This document shows, one piece after another, positions 34,121 through 42,047 of a stretch of 64,000 bases of DNA. The first letter of the stretch is position 1; the number at the start of each line of letters is the position of its first letter. The notes beneath the pieces are model-generated. The model was not told the DNA's origin and ran no database searches. It saw only the letters and a program-made list of their open reading frames with translations. Both the position numbers and the translations under genes were made by a program. The DNA is from Clostridia bacterium (lineage in GTDB: Bacteria > Bacillota > Clostridia > Christensenellales > Aristaeellaceae): positions 1-64,000 of the forward strand of contig JAFZPI010000008.1 of the NCBI GenBank assembly GCA_017552615.1. Direction: 5' to 3'.

Positions 34121-34149
34121 ATCATAATCCTGTTGTCCGGAATTGTCAA
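34121..34149 (-). promoter_or_regulatory. Promoter of the ABC operon
   Basis: TTGACA (34144-34149), 17 bp, TATGAT (34121-34126) on the minus strand, start near 34114. Near-consensus. Confidence 0.82.
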
Positions 34150-34160
34150 GAGGAAAACGC

Positions 34161-34190
34161 AAAAACAGAGCGGCTTTGGAGCCGCCCTGT
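34161..34190 (-). terminator. Terminator of the six-gene operon
   Basis: CAGGGCGGCT pairs with AGCCGCTCTG around CCAA, and TTTTTG follows on the minus strand. It ends the transcript of the aldo/keto reductase gene and insulates the ABC promoter just beyond. Confidence 0.88.
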
Positions 34191-34209
34191 AAGGACAAAT
34201 CACATTCGG

Positions 34210-35340
34210 TTATGTCAGTTCGGCCCAGGCCTGCTGCAGACCGTCGATGATGGACAGGTGCTGCGGGCAGGCCGCCTCGCAGGCGGCGCACTGGATGCAG
34301 TGATCCGCGCCTGCATCGTGCTCGCGGATCATGCGCAGGCCCCAGTCCCACTTCGGATCAATATCATAGAGGGAGACATTGTTCCAGGAGGAGAAGATGC
34401 CGGGGATGTTCACGCCGTTCGAACAGGGCATGCAGTAGCGGCAGCCGGTGCAACTGATCTTGGTGCGGCTGATGTACGCGGCGCGCACGTCCTCGATGAG
34501 CTTTTCTTCTTCCGGGGTCATGATGCCGATGCCCACCGTGTCGAAGATCCGCAGGTTCTCCTCGATCTGCTCCGGCTCGTTGCATCCGGAGAGCACCACG
34601 GCGATTTCCGGGTGGTTGCACAGCCAGCGGAAGCCCCACTCGACAGCGGAACGCTTGACCGGGAAGGCGTCATAGAGCGCCTGGACATTGGACGGTGCCT
34701 TGGCCAGGCGGCCGCCGAGCAGGCCTTCCATGATGACGACCGGGATGCCGAGCTTCCCGGCCAGCTGCAGGCCCTTGGTGCCTGCCTGGTTGTTGATGTC
34801 CATATAGTTGTACTGGATCTGGACCATGTCCCAGTCCCAGTCCTGAATGATGTACTCGAACTCCTCATAGGAGCCGTGGAAGGAGAAGCATTTGTAGCGG
34901 ATCTTCCCGACTTTCTTCATGTCGTCGAAGAATTCCGGCGCGCCGATGGACTTGAAGTACTCCCACTTCTCCTTGTTGATCCCATGCATGAGGTAGAAAT
35001 CGATGTGGTCGGTCTGCAGCTTGCCGAGTTCCTCTTCCAGCAGGGCTTCCATCTCCGCGCGGTTGTGCACGGCTTCGGCCGGCATTTTCGTGGCGATGGT
35101 CACGCGGTCGCGGTACCCGTCCTGCAGCGCCTTGCCGAGCACGATCTCTGAGGTTTTTCCGAGATAGACGTAGGCGGTGTCCAGATAGGTCACACCGCCA
35201 TCGATGGCTTTGCGAATCAGGGAGATGGCTTTCTGCTCGTCGATGGTGCTGTCGCCGGACGCGGCGCCGTTAAAGCGCATGCAGCCCAGGCCAAAAGCAG
35301 ACGTCTGGATACCGAGCTTACCCATGGTGCGGTACTTCAT
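34210..35340 (-). CDS. Aldo/keto reductase with C-terminal 4Fe-4S domain
   Basis: 376 aa. The AKR barrel (about 1-280) has YLDTAYVY for the catalytic Asp/Tyr region and DFYLMHGI. The C-terminus carries CTGCRYCMPC and CIQCAACEAACP, the signature of the fused ferredoxin-like AKR subfamily. It reduces aldehydes or ketones, possibly ferredoxin-linked. It is the last gene of the minus-strand operon from 40915, 15 bp after the GH9 gene. Confidence 0.9.
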   Translation of the reverse strand: MKYRTMGKLGIQTSAFGLGCMRFNGAASGDSTIDEQKAISLIRKAIDGGVTYLDTAYVYLGKTSEIVLGKALQDGYRDRVTIATKMPAEAVHNRAEMEALLEEELGKLQTDHIDFYLMHGINKEKWEYFKSIGAPEFFDDMKKVGKIRYKCFSFHGSYEEFEYIIQDWDWDMVQIQYNYMDINNQAGTKGLQLAGKLGIPVVIMEGLLGGRLAKAPSNVQALYDAFPVKRSAVEWGFRWLCNHPEIAVVLSGCNEPEQIEENLRIFDTVGIGIMTPEEEKLIEDVRAAYISRTKISCTGCRYCMPCSNGVNIPGIFSSWNNVSLYDIDPKWDWGLRMIREHDAGADHCIQCAACEAACPQHLSIIDGLQQAWAELT

Positions 35341-35355
35341 AAATATCGATCCTCC

Positions 35356-36975
35356 TCAGTTTTGATGCAGTGTCATGGCGTTGAAACAGGCGGCGACAAA
35401 GATGGCAGGGGAGTTCCAGTAGATGGCGATCTCGTTGGTATCGGCCGAAGGGGTTTCATCCAGATAATACTTGGCCGGAGGCGTATCAGATCCCAGCTTT
35501 TCCCTGGTCGCGGGGTAGGGGAAGACCTTGTTGGGTCCTCCCGAAATCAGCCCGGGTACCGGCGCGTCGATTCCGTCCGCCCCGGAAGGACGGTGGTGCG
35601 GGTGCATCACGGACTTCTCGCCGAATCCGGTCACAAAACAGGTGCCCAGCGCGTTGAGCCCGAGCGCATAATGCAGCTGGTTCAGTGCAGCATCCCGCAT
35701 ATCCTCCCGCCCGGTGAGGAGTGCATTGAGGATCATTGCCATGGCGCCGCTCATGATGGGCAGGATGCTTCCCCAGCCATACCATTCGGGCCGCAGCGCC
35801 GTTCCGTAACCGGATTGCCGCGACAAGGCGAGTGCAAACTCCGTGCGGCGGAGGAATCCTTCCTTCAGCTTCGTGAAGAGGATCTCCCCGGCCTGCTCTT
35901 TCAAGTCAAACAGACAACAGAGAGCCCCCAAACCGGCAACATCCGCCCAGCCGAAGGCTGTGAGATTCAACCCCTCCGCAAAAAGGGCTTCCGCGGTTTC
36001 GCGATAACGAGGTTCACCGGTAGCGGCATAGAGTTCACAGGCTGCCCAGAAGCGCTCGTCCCGGTCGGTCCGGTCTCCGTATTGCCCGGTCCGGACACCC
36101 TCCGGGTTCTTGAAGGGAACAAAATCCGGGTTGCCTTGCATCCAAACCCAAGCTTTTTGTGATGCTTCCAGCATCAGGGAAGCAAAGGCAGGATCATACG
36201 CTTTCCATACGCGCGACGCGAGAGCCAGGCATGCGCAGGCCGAGCCGGTGGCGCAGTGGGAGACCGGCATCAGGTATTCCTGCTCCCGGTCCTCCTCCGG
36301 CATGATGAAGCCCGCGAAGTGCGCTTTCGTCAGTTTATGATGGAATGCACCATCCTCACGCTGCACTTTCAGGAGCCATTCGAGTTCATAGCGGGCTTCG
36401 TTCAGGATATCCGGGAGACTGTTGCCGGATTCCGGGATATTCAGCTCGTCCGAGCACCCATCGGGGAAGAGCTTCCAAGTGTAGATCAGGTGTGTCACGG
36501 TGACGGCACCGGGTGCAACATACTTGCCGTAATCCCCGGCATCATGCCAGCCGCCGGTGACGCTCCGGCGAACGGAGGGATTCTCCCAGTCCGCACTGTC
36601 TGCCGTATGGCAGGCGGCGTGAACATAGGGCCCCGCATGCTCTTTGTAAAGCGCACAGCCGCAGCGCTGGAAGTACAGGCCTTTGATGAGCGCGTTCGTC
36701 ACTTCACGCCAGGGGTGGTCTTTGACTGTGAAAGACCGCGACTCTTCGTCGGTTTCCAGGCGATAGGTTCCTTCCGGCAATATGCCGAGTTCCATCAAGG
36801 CCACCCGGTCGCCGGAGGCTTCATCGAAGGTGAGGTCGGCACGGATTGTGCCAAGGATGGTTCCCGACGCGTCCAGCAGGCGGACAGGGGCTTCTGTGAG
36901 AATCGCAACATGGACAGGGAGCCCGGCGGCGTAGCCCACCTGGTTGAGGCGAAAACAAGAGGATTGTGTTTCCAT
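35356..36975 (-). CDS. GH9 glycoside hydrolase (endoglucanase/glucosidase type)
   Basis: 539 aa. An N-terminal Ig-like CelD domain (about 5-85, RLNQVGYAAG) precedes the catalytic module with GGWHDAGDYGKYV (catalytic Asp), MHPHHRPSGADG and TNEIAIYWNSP (acid Glu). There is no signal peptide: the protein begins METQSSCFRLNQ. An intracellular role on imported cello-oligosaccharides is therefore likely. AAGGAAGAAGG precedes the ATG. It lies 15 bp after GH10 and before the AKR gene in the same operon. Confidence 0.9.
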   Translation of the reverse strand: METQSSCFRLNQVGYAAGLPVHVAILTEAPVRLLDASGTILGTIRADLTFDEASGDRVALMELGILPEGTYRLETDEESRSFTVKDHPWREVTNALIKGLYFQRCGCALYKEHAGPYVHAACHTADSADWENPSVRRSVTGGWHDAGDYGKYVAPGAVTVTHLIYTWKLFPDGCSDELNIPESGNSLPDILNEARYELEWLLKVQREDGAFHHKLTKAHFAGFIMPEEDREQEYLMPVSHCATGSACACLALASRVWKAYDPAFASLMLEASQKAWVWMQGNPDFVPFKNPEGVRTGQYGDRTDRDERFWAACELYAATGEPRYRETAEALFAEGLNLTAFGWADVAGLGALCCLFDLKEQAGEILFTKLKEGFLRRTEFALALSRQSGYGTALRPEWYGWGSILPIMSGAMAMILNALLTGREDMRDAALNQLHYALGLNALGTCFVTGFGEKSVMHPHHRPSGADGIDAPVPGLISGGPNKVFPYPATREKLGSDTPPAKYYLDETPSADTNEIAIYWNSPAIFVAACFNAMTLHQN

Positions 36976-36990
36976 CCGAACCCTTCTTCC

Positions 36991-38211
36991 TTACTCCGTG
37001 AGCGTCAGGGTGCAGGTCATGTTTTCTTTCAGGGAGAGGGAGGCGGTTCCACGGGCGGCTTTGATGGTGTAATTGCCCTTGAATCCTTCCAAAGTGAGAT
37101 AACCATCCGCATCTGTTGCCAGGGCGGCATGGGTTTCCCATGCGCCGTGGATCAGATCGCGGAGGGTGTAGTAGGCGGGCTTCTCGCTGTTGTCCTGGCG
37201 GACAAAGCCGGAAGGCGCCTTCAGCCAGAGACCGTCGTTGAAGTCCCAGGTCGTGATGGCTTCGACCTGCGGGTGCGCGAAGAGTACACTGTACATCTCC
37301 GCGATCTCCCGTGCCTGGCGTTCCTCGCCTTCGGGCGTGCTGGGCCAGGATTCGACCTGCCAGTCGTTCAGGTCCACGATGTGCGAGGGCATCAGCTCGC
37401 CGGAAATCAGCGTGTTTTCGGTAAAGTGGATCGGCAGGCCGAAGCGGGAGAAGCGTTCGAGCACATTGTTCAGTTTCTCCAGACCCCAGTAGCCCTGGTG
37501 CTGGTGGCTCTGGATGCCGATGGCGCTGATTGGCACATCCGCCTCCAGCAAACCTTCCAGCAGATTCTCATAGGAGATGCTCGTGTTGAAGTCGTTGATG
37601 AGCAGCACGGCGTCGGGATTGGCTTCTTTCGCGGCGGTAAAGACTTCCTTCACCAGGCGGATGCGGCCCAGGACTTTGCAGATGCGGGTGATGGCGTTGT
37701 CGTAACGGTCAAACACCGGCATGATGACGACCTCGTTGATCACGTCCCACAGGTCGATCACGCCCTTGAACGCGGTCACGTCGCGATGGATGCGCTCCAG
37801 CTGGCGGCGAAGGATTTCTTCGTTGCTGTACTGCATCAGCCATGGTGCGCAGGCGGTGTGCCAGCAGAGGGGGTGGCCCTTGACCTGCACGCCCTTTTCA
37901 CGGAGCCATTTGGCCGCGGCCATGGTTTCGCGCTCGGCGGTCTGGCCTTCAGTTGGCTCATAACGGCCCCAGTAGAAGGGTAGGGTCGCATAGTTGAAGA
38001 GTTTCAGCCACTTCCCGAGCCTTTCCTGAATGAAGGCACGTTTGGCTTCATCCGTGATCTTCATCAGGGCTACGGTGTCGAACGCGCCGCAGCCGAACAG
38101 GAACTGATGGGAAGTCTGGTCAGCCTGTACCTGTGCATTTGCCGCGGGGGTTCCGTCCGGGTTCAGGATACGCAGGCGGGCTGACGCCTTGCGATGGGAC
38201 AGTTGATCCAT
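36991..38211 (-). CDS. GH10 endo-beta-1,4-xylanase
   Basis: 406 aa. The GH10 motifs are WDVINEVV (acid/base Glu) and HFTENTLIS (nucleophile Glu), plus GHPLCWH. A short N-terminal beta domain and a C-terminal beta domain (about 355-406) frame the barrel. No signal peptide is visible from MDQLSHRK, so it probably acts inside the cell on xylo-oligosaccharides. It sits between the AEC transporter and the GH9 gene. Confidence 0.9.
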   Translation of the reverse strand: MDQLSHRKASARLRILNPDGTPAANAQVQADQTSHQFLFGCGAFDTVALMKITDEAKRAFIQERLGKWLKLFNYATLPFYWGRYEPTEGQTAERETMAAAKWLREKGVQVKGHPLCWHTACAPWLMQYSNEEILRRQLERIHRDVTAFKGVIDLWDVINEVVIMPVFDRYDNAITRICKVLGRIRLVKEVFTAAKEANPDAVLLINDFNTSISYENLLEGLLEADVPISAIGIQSHQHQGYWGLEKLNNVLERFSRFGLPIHFTENTLISGELMPSHIVDLNDWQVESWPSTPEGEERQAREIAEMYSVLFAHPQVEAITTWDFNDGLWLKAPSGFVRQDNSEKPAYYTLRDLIHGAWETHAALATDADGYLTLEGFKGNYTIKAARGTASLSLKENMTCTLTLTE

Positions 38212-38245
38212 GACAGTTTCCTCCGGAATTCAAGAATCGGGAACC

Positions 38246-39178
38246 TTAAAGGCCGATAACAGCTAATACAGCAAAACCAAGAATGGAAACGAGCGTGGAG
38301 ATGGACAGCGCGGCGGATACATACGTCCGCTGGTCCTCACTGGTGGCAAAAACGGGGAGAACGAACGGCGGCGGGAGCAGGAACATCAGGATGACGGCCG
38401 CTTCGCTGTGCATGTCCGGCCAGAGCAGCCGAAGTGTGACGAACATCGCGGCGCCGAGGACCGCCATGATAGCGAGCCTCAGTCCGACCACCGAGAGTGT
38501 GCTTTTCCATGGAATATCGGCGAGGACCAGGTCATAGCCGATGGCCAGCAGGATCAGGGCGGCGGTCGGCGCGGAGACGAAATCCGTGCAGGCGTCGAGG
38601 ATCGAACTGATCCCGGAGGGAACCAGTGCCTGGTACAGGCTGGTGGCCCCGAGGATCACGCCTGCGACAATGGCGAGGATGATGGGGGAGAGCGCCATTT
38701 CCCGGAACAGTTGTTTCGGGGCAATTCGTTTTCCCTCGTCTCTGTTCAGTAAGATCTTGTAAAGCGTAAATACAAACAGGACCTGGCCGAGATCGATTCT
38801 CGCGAATTCCGCAACACGTTCGCTTCCGTACAAAAGGGTGAATAGAGCGTAGCCCAGCATCCCCGCCTCAAAACCTGTGGTCAGGTAGGGGACGAAGGGG
38901 CTGGTCATGTGCAGCTTCGGTCCGAGTGTCTTCCCGAGCTGCCACGCGATCACACAGACGCCGAACATCATCAGCGGGATGATGACATCCCGTAGTGAAT
39001 ACTGCGTCACGGCAAACGTATGCAGCAAGACCGCGGGAAGAGCAATCTGGACCGCGACGGTTTTCAGGGCCTGAATGCCTTCCCGTGAGATCAGCGCCTT
39101 TTTCCGGCAAAGCGCGCCGAGGAACAGCATCAGCATCACCGGAAGGATCGTGCGCAGCGCGCCTGTGACCGGACTCAT
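38246..39178 (-). CDS. AEC family (auxin efflux carrier-like) transporter
   Basis: 310 aa with about ten hydrophobic segments in the two-half arrangement of AEC/Mae permeases (LKTVAVQIALPAVLLHTFAV at the first conserved region; LLPPPFVLPVFA in the second half). The substrate is probably a small organic acid or amphipathic compound, not known. It is 15 bp after the alcohol dehydrogenase gene and 34 bp before GH10. AAAGGGG supports the start. Confidence 0.85.
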   Translation of the reverse strand: MSPVTGALRTILPVMLMLFLGALCRKKALISREGIQALKTVAVQIALPAVLLHTFAVTQYSLRDVIIPLMMFGVCVIAWQLGKTLGPKLHMTSPFVPYLTTGFEAGMLGYALFTLLYGSERVAEFARIDLGQVLFVFTLYKILLNRDEGKRIAPKQLFREMALSPIILAIVAGVILGATSLYQALVPSGISSILDACTDFVSAPTAALILLAIGYDLVLADIPWKSTLSVVGLRLAIMAVLGAAMFVTLRLLWPDMHSEAAVILMFLLPPPFVLPVFATSEDQRTYVSAALSISTLVSILGFAVLAVIGL

Positions 39179-39193
39179 GTGGGTTCCCCTTTC

Positions 39194-40375
39194 TCAGGGA
39201 TTGATCATCAGCTGGTAAATCTTTGTGCAGTCGTCTTCGTTCAGCGGAACAAAGCCGTAGATGGTCCCCTGACGACCATCGCCGCGGCACAGGGCCTTGA
39301 CCAGTGTGGGGATGTCCTCTTCCTTCGCGCCGAGTTCGGCGAAGTTCTTCGGCATGCCGATGGACGTGAAGAAAGCGCGCAGCTTCTCGATCCCTTCACG
39401 GGCGGTGACCTCGGGATGGGCGAAATCCATCTGGCAGCCCCAGACACGCACGGCCACCTGGGCGAAGCGCATCACGTCGTGGTTCATTACATAGGTGAAG
39501 ACCGCCGGCAGGGTGACGGCCAGGCCCGCGCCGTGTGCGCAGTCGTAGAGCGCGGAGAGCTCGTGTTCGATGTTGTGGCTGTTCCAGTCCTGGCTTCGAC
39601 CGACGCCGCAAGCGTTGTTGTGGGCCATCATCCCGGCCCACATGATGTTGGCGCGGGCCTCGTAGTTGTCCGGGTCGGCGATGACGCGCGGGCCTTCGTG
39701 GATCATGGTCAGGAGCAGCGCCTCGATCAGACGGTCGGTGACCTCGACTTCTTTGGTGTTGGTCAGGTAACGCTCATAGAGGTGGGCCATGATGTCGGTG
39801 ATGCCGGCGGCCGTCTGGTAGGGCGGGAGGGTCTGTGTCAGGGCGGGGTTCAGGATGGAGAACTTCGGGCGGATGGCGTCGCCGCTGGCACCGCGCTTGA
39901 ACATGCCCTCTTCCTTCGTGATGACGCTGTCCGGGCTGCCCTCGCTGCCGGCGGCCGCGATGGTCAGGACCGTGCCGACGGGCAGGGCTTTCTCGATGTG
40001 CTTGCCGCTGTAAAAGTCCCAGAAGTCCCCGTCATAGATCGTGCCCGCGGCGATGGCTTTGGAGGAATCGATGGCGCTGCCGCCGCCGACCGCGAGGATG
40101 AAATCGACCTTTTCCTTCCGGCACAGGTCAATGCCCTCATAGACGAGACCGCTGCGCGGGTTGGGCTGCACACCGCCGAGGGTGACATAGGGGATGCCCT
40201 CCGCGTGCAGGGAGGCCTGGACCCGGCCGATCAGGCCGGAACGCACGGCGCTGCCGCCGCCGTAATGGATCAGGACTCTGGTGCCGCCGAAGCGCTTCAC
40301 CAGGCTGCCGGCCTGATTCTCGGCATCCTTGCCGAAGGTGAAGAAGGTGGGGGAGTAGAACGTAAAGTTTTGCAT
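39194..40375 (-). CDS. Iron-containing alcohol dehydrogenase (butanol dehydrogenase type)
   Basis: 393 aa. The NADPH-binding VGGGSAIDSSKAIAAG and the metal-binding histidines in NSHNIEHELSALYDCAHGAGLAV are typical of group III ADHs such as YqhD/BdhA. It interconverts aldehydes and alcohols in fermentation or aldehyde detoxification. It is the second gene of the MerR-type operon, 21 bp after the nitroreductase. Confidence 0.92.
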   Translation of the reverse strand: MQNFTFYSPTFFTFGKDAENQAGSLVKRFGGTRVLIHYGGGSAVRSGLIGRVQASLHAEGIPYVTLGGVQPNPRSGLVYEGIDLCRKEKVDFILAVGGGSAIDSSKAIAAGTIYDGDFWDFYSGKHIEKALPVGTVLTIAAAGSEGSPDSVITKEEGMFKRGASGDAIRPKFSILNPALTQTLPPYQTAAGITDIMAHLYERYLTNTKEVEVTDRLIEALLLTMIHEGPRVIADPDNYEARANIMWAGMMAHNNACGVGRSQDWNSHNIEHELSALYDCAHGAGLAVTLPAVFTYVMNHDVMRFAQVAVRVWGCQMDFAHPEVTAREGIEKLRAFFTSIGMPKNFAELGAKEEDIPTLVKALCRGDGRQGTIYGFVPLNEDDCTKIYQLMINP

Positions 40376-40396
40376 GGCTTTTCTCTCTTTCGCTGC

Positions 40397-40915
40397 TCAG
40401 ATGCGGTAGATATAATTGGCTTTCCGGGGCGCTGCGGCTTTGGGTTCGTCGGCGGCATAGCCGAGGATGCAGTGGCCGATGCCCTCGTAGTCGCCCTCAA
40501 TGCCAAGGGAGCGCAGCAGGGCTTTACCCTCTTCACTGTCGAACTCTTCTTTCGCGCGGTGGATCCAGCAGCTGGCGATGCCAAGGGCGTGGGCGGCATT
40601 CATCAGGTTACCCATGACGAGGCTGCCGTCGTAGAGGTACGTGCCCACGCTGCGGTCCGCCAGGACAATGATCAGTTCCGGTGCGCCGTAGAACAGATCG
40701 CCGGTGCTGCCCATGACGGCAGCGTTCAGCCTGGAGAGCTTATCTCTAGTCTCCTTGTCTGTAACGGCGATCATGATCGGGGACTGCTTGCCCATGCCGG
40801 TAGCGGCATAGGTACCGGCTTCAAGAATCTGATCAAGGGTCTCCTGCGGGATCAGGTCCGGCTTGTAACGGCGGCAGCTACGGCGCTCGATAAGGGTTTT
40901 CAGGGTTTCGTTCAT
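40397..40915 (-). CDS. Nitroreductase family protein
   Basis: 172 aa. RRSCRRYKPDLIPQETLDQIL at the start, TYAATGMGKQSP and a late GHCILGYAAD fit FMN-dependent nitroreductases. It reduces quinones, nitro compounds or related electrophiles. GAGGAGG sets the ATG at 40915. As first gene of the operon it is the direct target of the 19-bp-spacer promoter upstream. Confidence 0.87.
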   Translation of the reverse strand: MNETLKTLIERRSCRRYKPDLIPQETLDQILEAGTYAATGMGKQSPIMIAVTDKETRDKLSRLNAAVMGSTGDLFYGAPELIIVLADRSVGTYLYDGSLVMGNLMNAAHALGIASCWIHRAKEEFDSEEGKALLRSLGIEGDYEGIGHCILGYAADEPKAAAPRKANYIYRI

Positions 40916-40947
40916 GGTGTGAATCCTCCTCTTCAATTGATCTGGAC

Positions 40948-40976
40948 TTGACAGACATTTCCATAGGGTGTATGAT
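40948..40976 (+). promoter_or_regulatory. Promoter of the MerR-VOC pair
   Basis: TTGACA (40948-40953), 17 bp, TATGAT (40971-40976) on the plus strand, start near 40983. It lies back to back with, and overlaps, the minus-strand operon promoter, so the MerR protein bound at 40987 would also affect its own gene. Confidence 0.78.
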
Positions 40977-40977
40977 G

Positions 40978-41008
40978 ATTCTAATCCTTAAAGTTACCTC
41001 TAAGTCAA
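40978..41008 (-). promoter_or_regulatory. MerR-type promoter with AdhR-like operator
   Basis: On the minus strand TTGACT (41003-41008) and TAGAAT (40978-40983) are 19 bp apart, the over-long spacing typical of MerR-activated promoters. The spacer holds CTTAGAG-N4-CTTTAAG (40987-41004), one mismatch from the CTTAAAG-N4-CTTTAAG box I recall for Bacillus AdhR. The adjacent MerR gene is the likely regulator. Confidence 0.82.
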
Positions 41009-41034
41009 GTCTTTTTCGGGAGGAAATTTGCGGA

Positions 41035-41421
41035 ATGTATACGATCCAGGATGTCAGCGAAAAAACGGGGCTCACGGCCCATACCCTGCGGTATTATGAG
41101 AAGGAAGGTCTCCTGACCGGCGTGGAGCGGAGCCAGGGCGGCTTCCGCCAGTATTCGGATGAGGACCTGGAACGCCTGGGGCTCATCTGCTGCCTGAAGA
41201 ACACCGGCATGTCCCTGCACGAGATCGCCCGTTTCGTGGCGCTGACCAACGAGGGGGAGCAGACCCTCCGCGAGCGCGTCGAGATGCTCCGCGAGCACCG
41301 TGAGAGTGTCATTGCCCGTATGGCCGAGATGCAGCGCTATCTGGACAAAGTCACCTGGAAACTCAACTTCTTCTCCGGGAAACTCAAAGAGTACGAAGAG
41401 CGGAAGGGGAGCGCATCATGA
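41035..41421 (+). CDS. MerR family regulator, AdhR/NmlR-like
   Basis: 128 aa. The N-terminal winged helix is MYTIQDVSEKTGLTAHTLRYY with the EKEGLL hallmark, followed by a long dimerisation helix. Two cysteines lie at residues 52 and 53 (LICCLKN); AdhR/NmlR proteins carry a single conserved Cys near this position that senses reactive carbonyls or electrophiles. GGGAGG supports the ATG at 41035. It is divergent from the nitroreductase operon, whose promoter has the matching box, and overlaps the VOC gene by 4 bp. Confidence 0.87.
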   Translation: MYTIQDVSEKTGLTAHTLRYYEKEGLLTGVERSQGGFRQYSDEDLERLGLICCLKNTGMSLHEIARFVALTNEGEQTLRERVEMLREHRESVIARMAEMQRYLDKVTWKLNFFSGKLKEYEERKGSAS

Positions 41422-41762
41422 AGATCGGCGAGGTATGTCTGGAAACAAACAATGTCCGGCGTCTGGCTGATTTCTATCGGTGGCTGCTGGGAATCCCCGG
41501 CGATGATCATGATGAGGTCCACCAAACCCTCATCGCAGAGGAAACCATGCTGACAATCTACAATGACGGTTCGGTCAAGAACAATCAGAACCGGAACATC
41601 AGTCTTGCCTTTACGGTTCACGATATTCAGTCCTATCATCGCGGGCTGTTGGAACGCGGGACCGAGATCATCGAAGGACCGACCGCCAGGCCGTGGGGCG
41701 TCGTGAACATGAGCTTTTATGATCCGGATGGCAATGTGATCTATCTGCGGGAGTTTCAATAA
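41418..41762 (+). CDS. VOC family protein (glyoxalase/bleomycin resistance fold)
   Basis: 114 aa, one VOC module. CLETNNVRRLADFYRWLLG and the closing DPDGNVIYLREF are characteristic. It could act on an electrophile such as a 2-oxoaldehyde or merely bind a ligand. The ATGA overlap with the MerR gene places it in the same regulon, consistent with carbonyl stress (inference). Confidence 0.83.
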   Translation: MKIGEVCLETNNVRRLADFYRWLLGIPGDDHDEVHQTLIAEETMLTIYNDGSVKNNQNRNISLAFTVHDIQSYHRGLLERGTEIIEGPTARPWGVVNMSFYDPDGNVIYLREFQ

Positions 41763-41797
41763 AAGTTACTGGTCAGTTCGCCAAGCTGAAACCTCAT

Positions 41798-41836
41798 CCA
41801 CCGCTGCGGCGGTCCCCCTTCCCCTTTCAGGGGAAG
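41798..41836 (+). repeat. Intergenic hairpin repeat, copy C
   Basis: ACCGCTGCGGCGGT is followed by CCCCCTTCCCC and TTCCCC/GGGGAA. The core recurs, in reverse orientation, at 57855-57905. It is part of the 285-bp gene-free stretch 41763-42047. Confidence 0.6.
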
Positions 41837-41862
41837 GCAAGGATTTGCGCCACTTTGAAGCT

Positions 41863-41952
41863 CCCCTCTCCTGAAATACCCATCAATAGTACGCAGTACT
41901 ATTGATCACGATAGATGAAAATGCTTTGCATTTTCACAGTAAAGGAGAGGGG
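41863..41952. repeat. Three-way-junction repeat
   Basis: The outer stem CCCCTCTCCT/AGGAGAGGGG encloses two perfect hairpins. The first, ATCAATAGTAC/GTACTATTGAT (11 bp, loop GCA, 41882-41906), is followed by TGAAAATGC/GCATTTTCA (9 bp, loop TTT, 41916-41936). The compact cloverleaf has no ORF and looks like a mobile non-coding element. Confidence 0.75.
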
Positions 41953-42001
41953 TTGGGGGTGAGGTTTCAAAAAGGACTGAACAGTTGCTGAAAACAAAGT
42001 C

Positions 42002-42033
42002 ATCCCGGAAGCCAACTAGACGGCTTCCGGGAT
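42002..42033. terminator. 12-bp hairpin at the end of recN
   Basis: ATCCCGGAAGCC/GGCTTCCGGGAT is perfect, with loop AACTAGAC. The minus-strand tail (GACTTTG) is weak, but the position just after the recN stop suits a terminator. Confidence 0.6.
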
Positions 42034-42047
42034 ATTCATATGCATAT

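Noticed and set aside
41863-41952. Start of a CRISPR array or a tRNA gene
   Set aside because: The inverted repeats occur once, with no regular direct repeats and spacers, and no tRNA signature (T-arm GTTCGA-type box or CCA end) is present.
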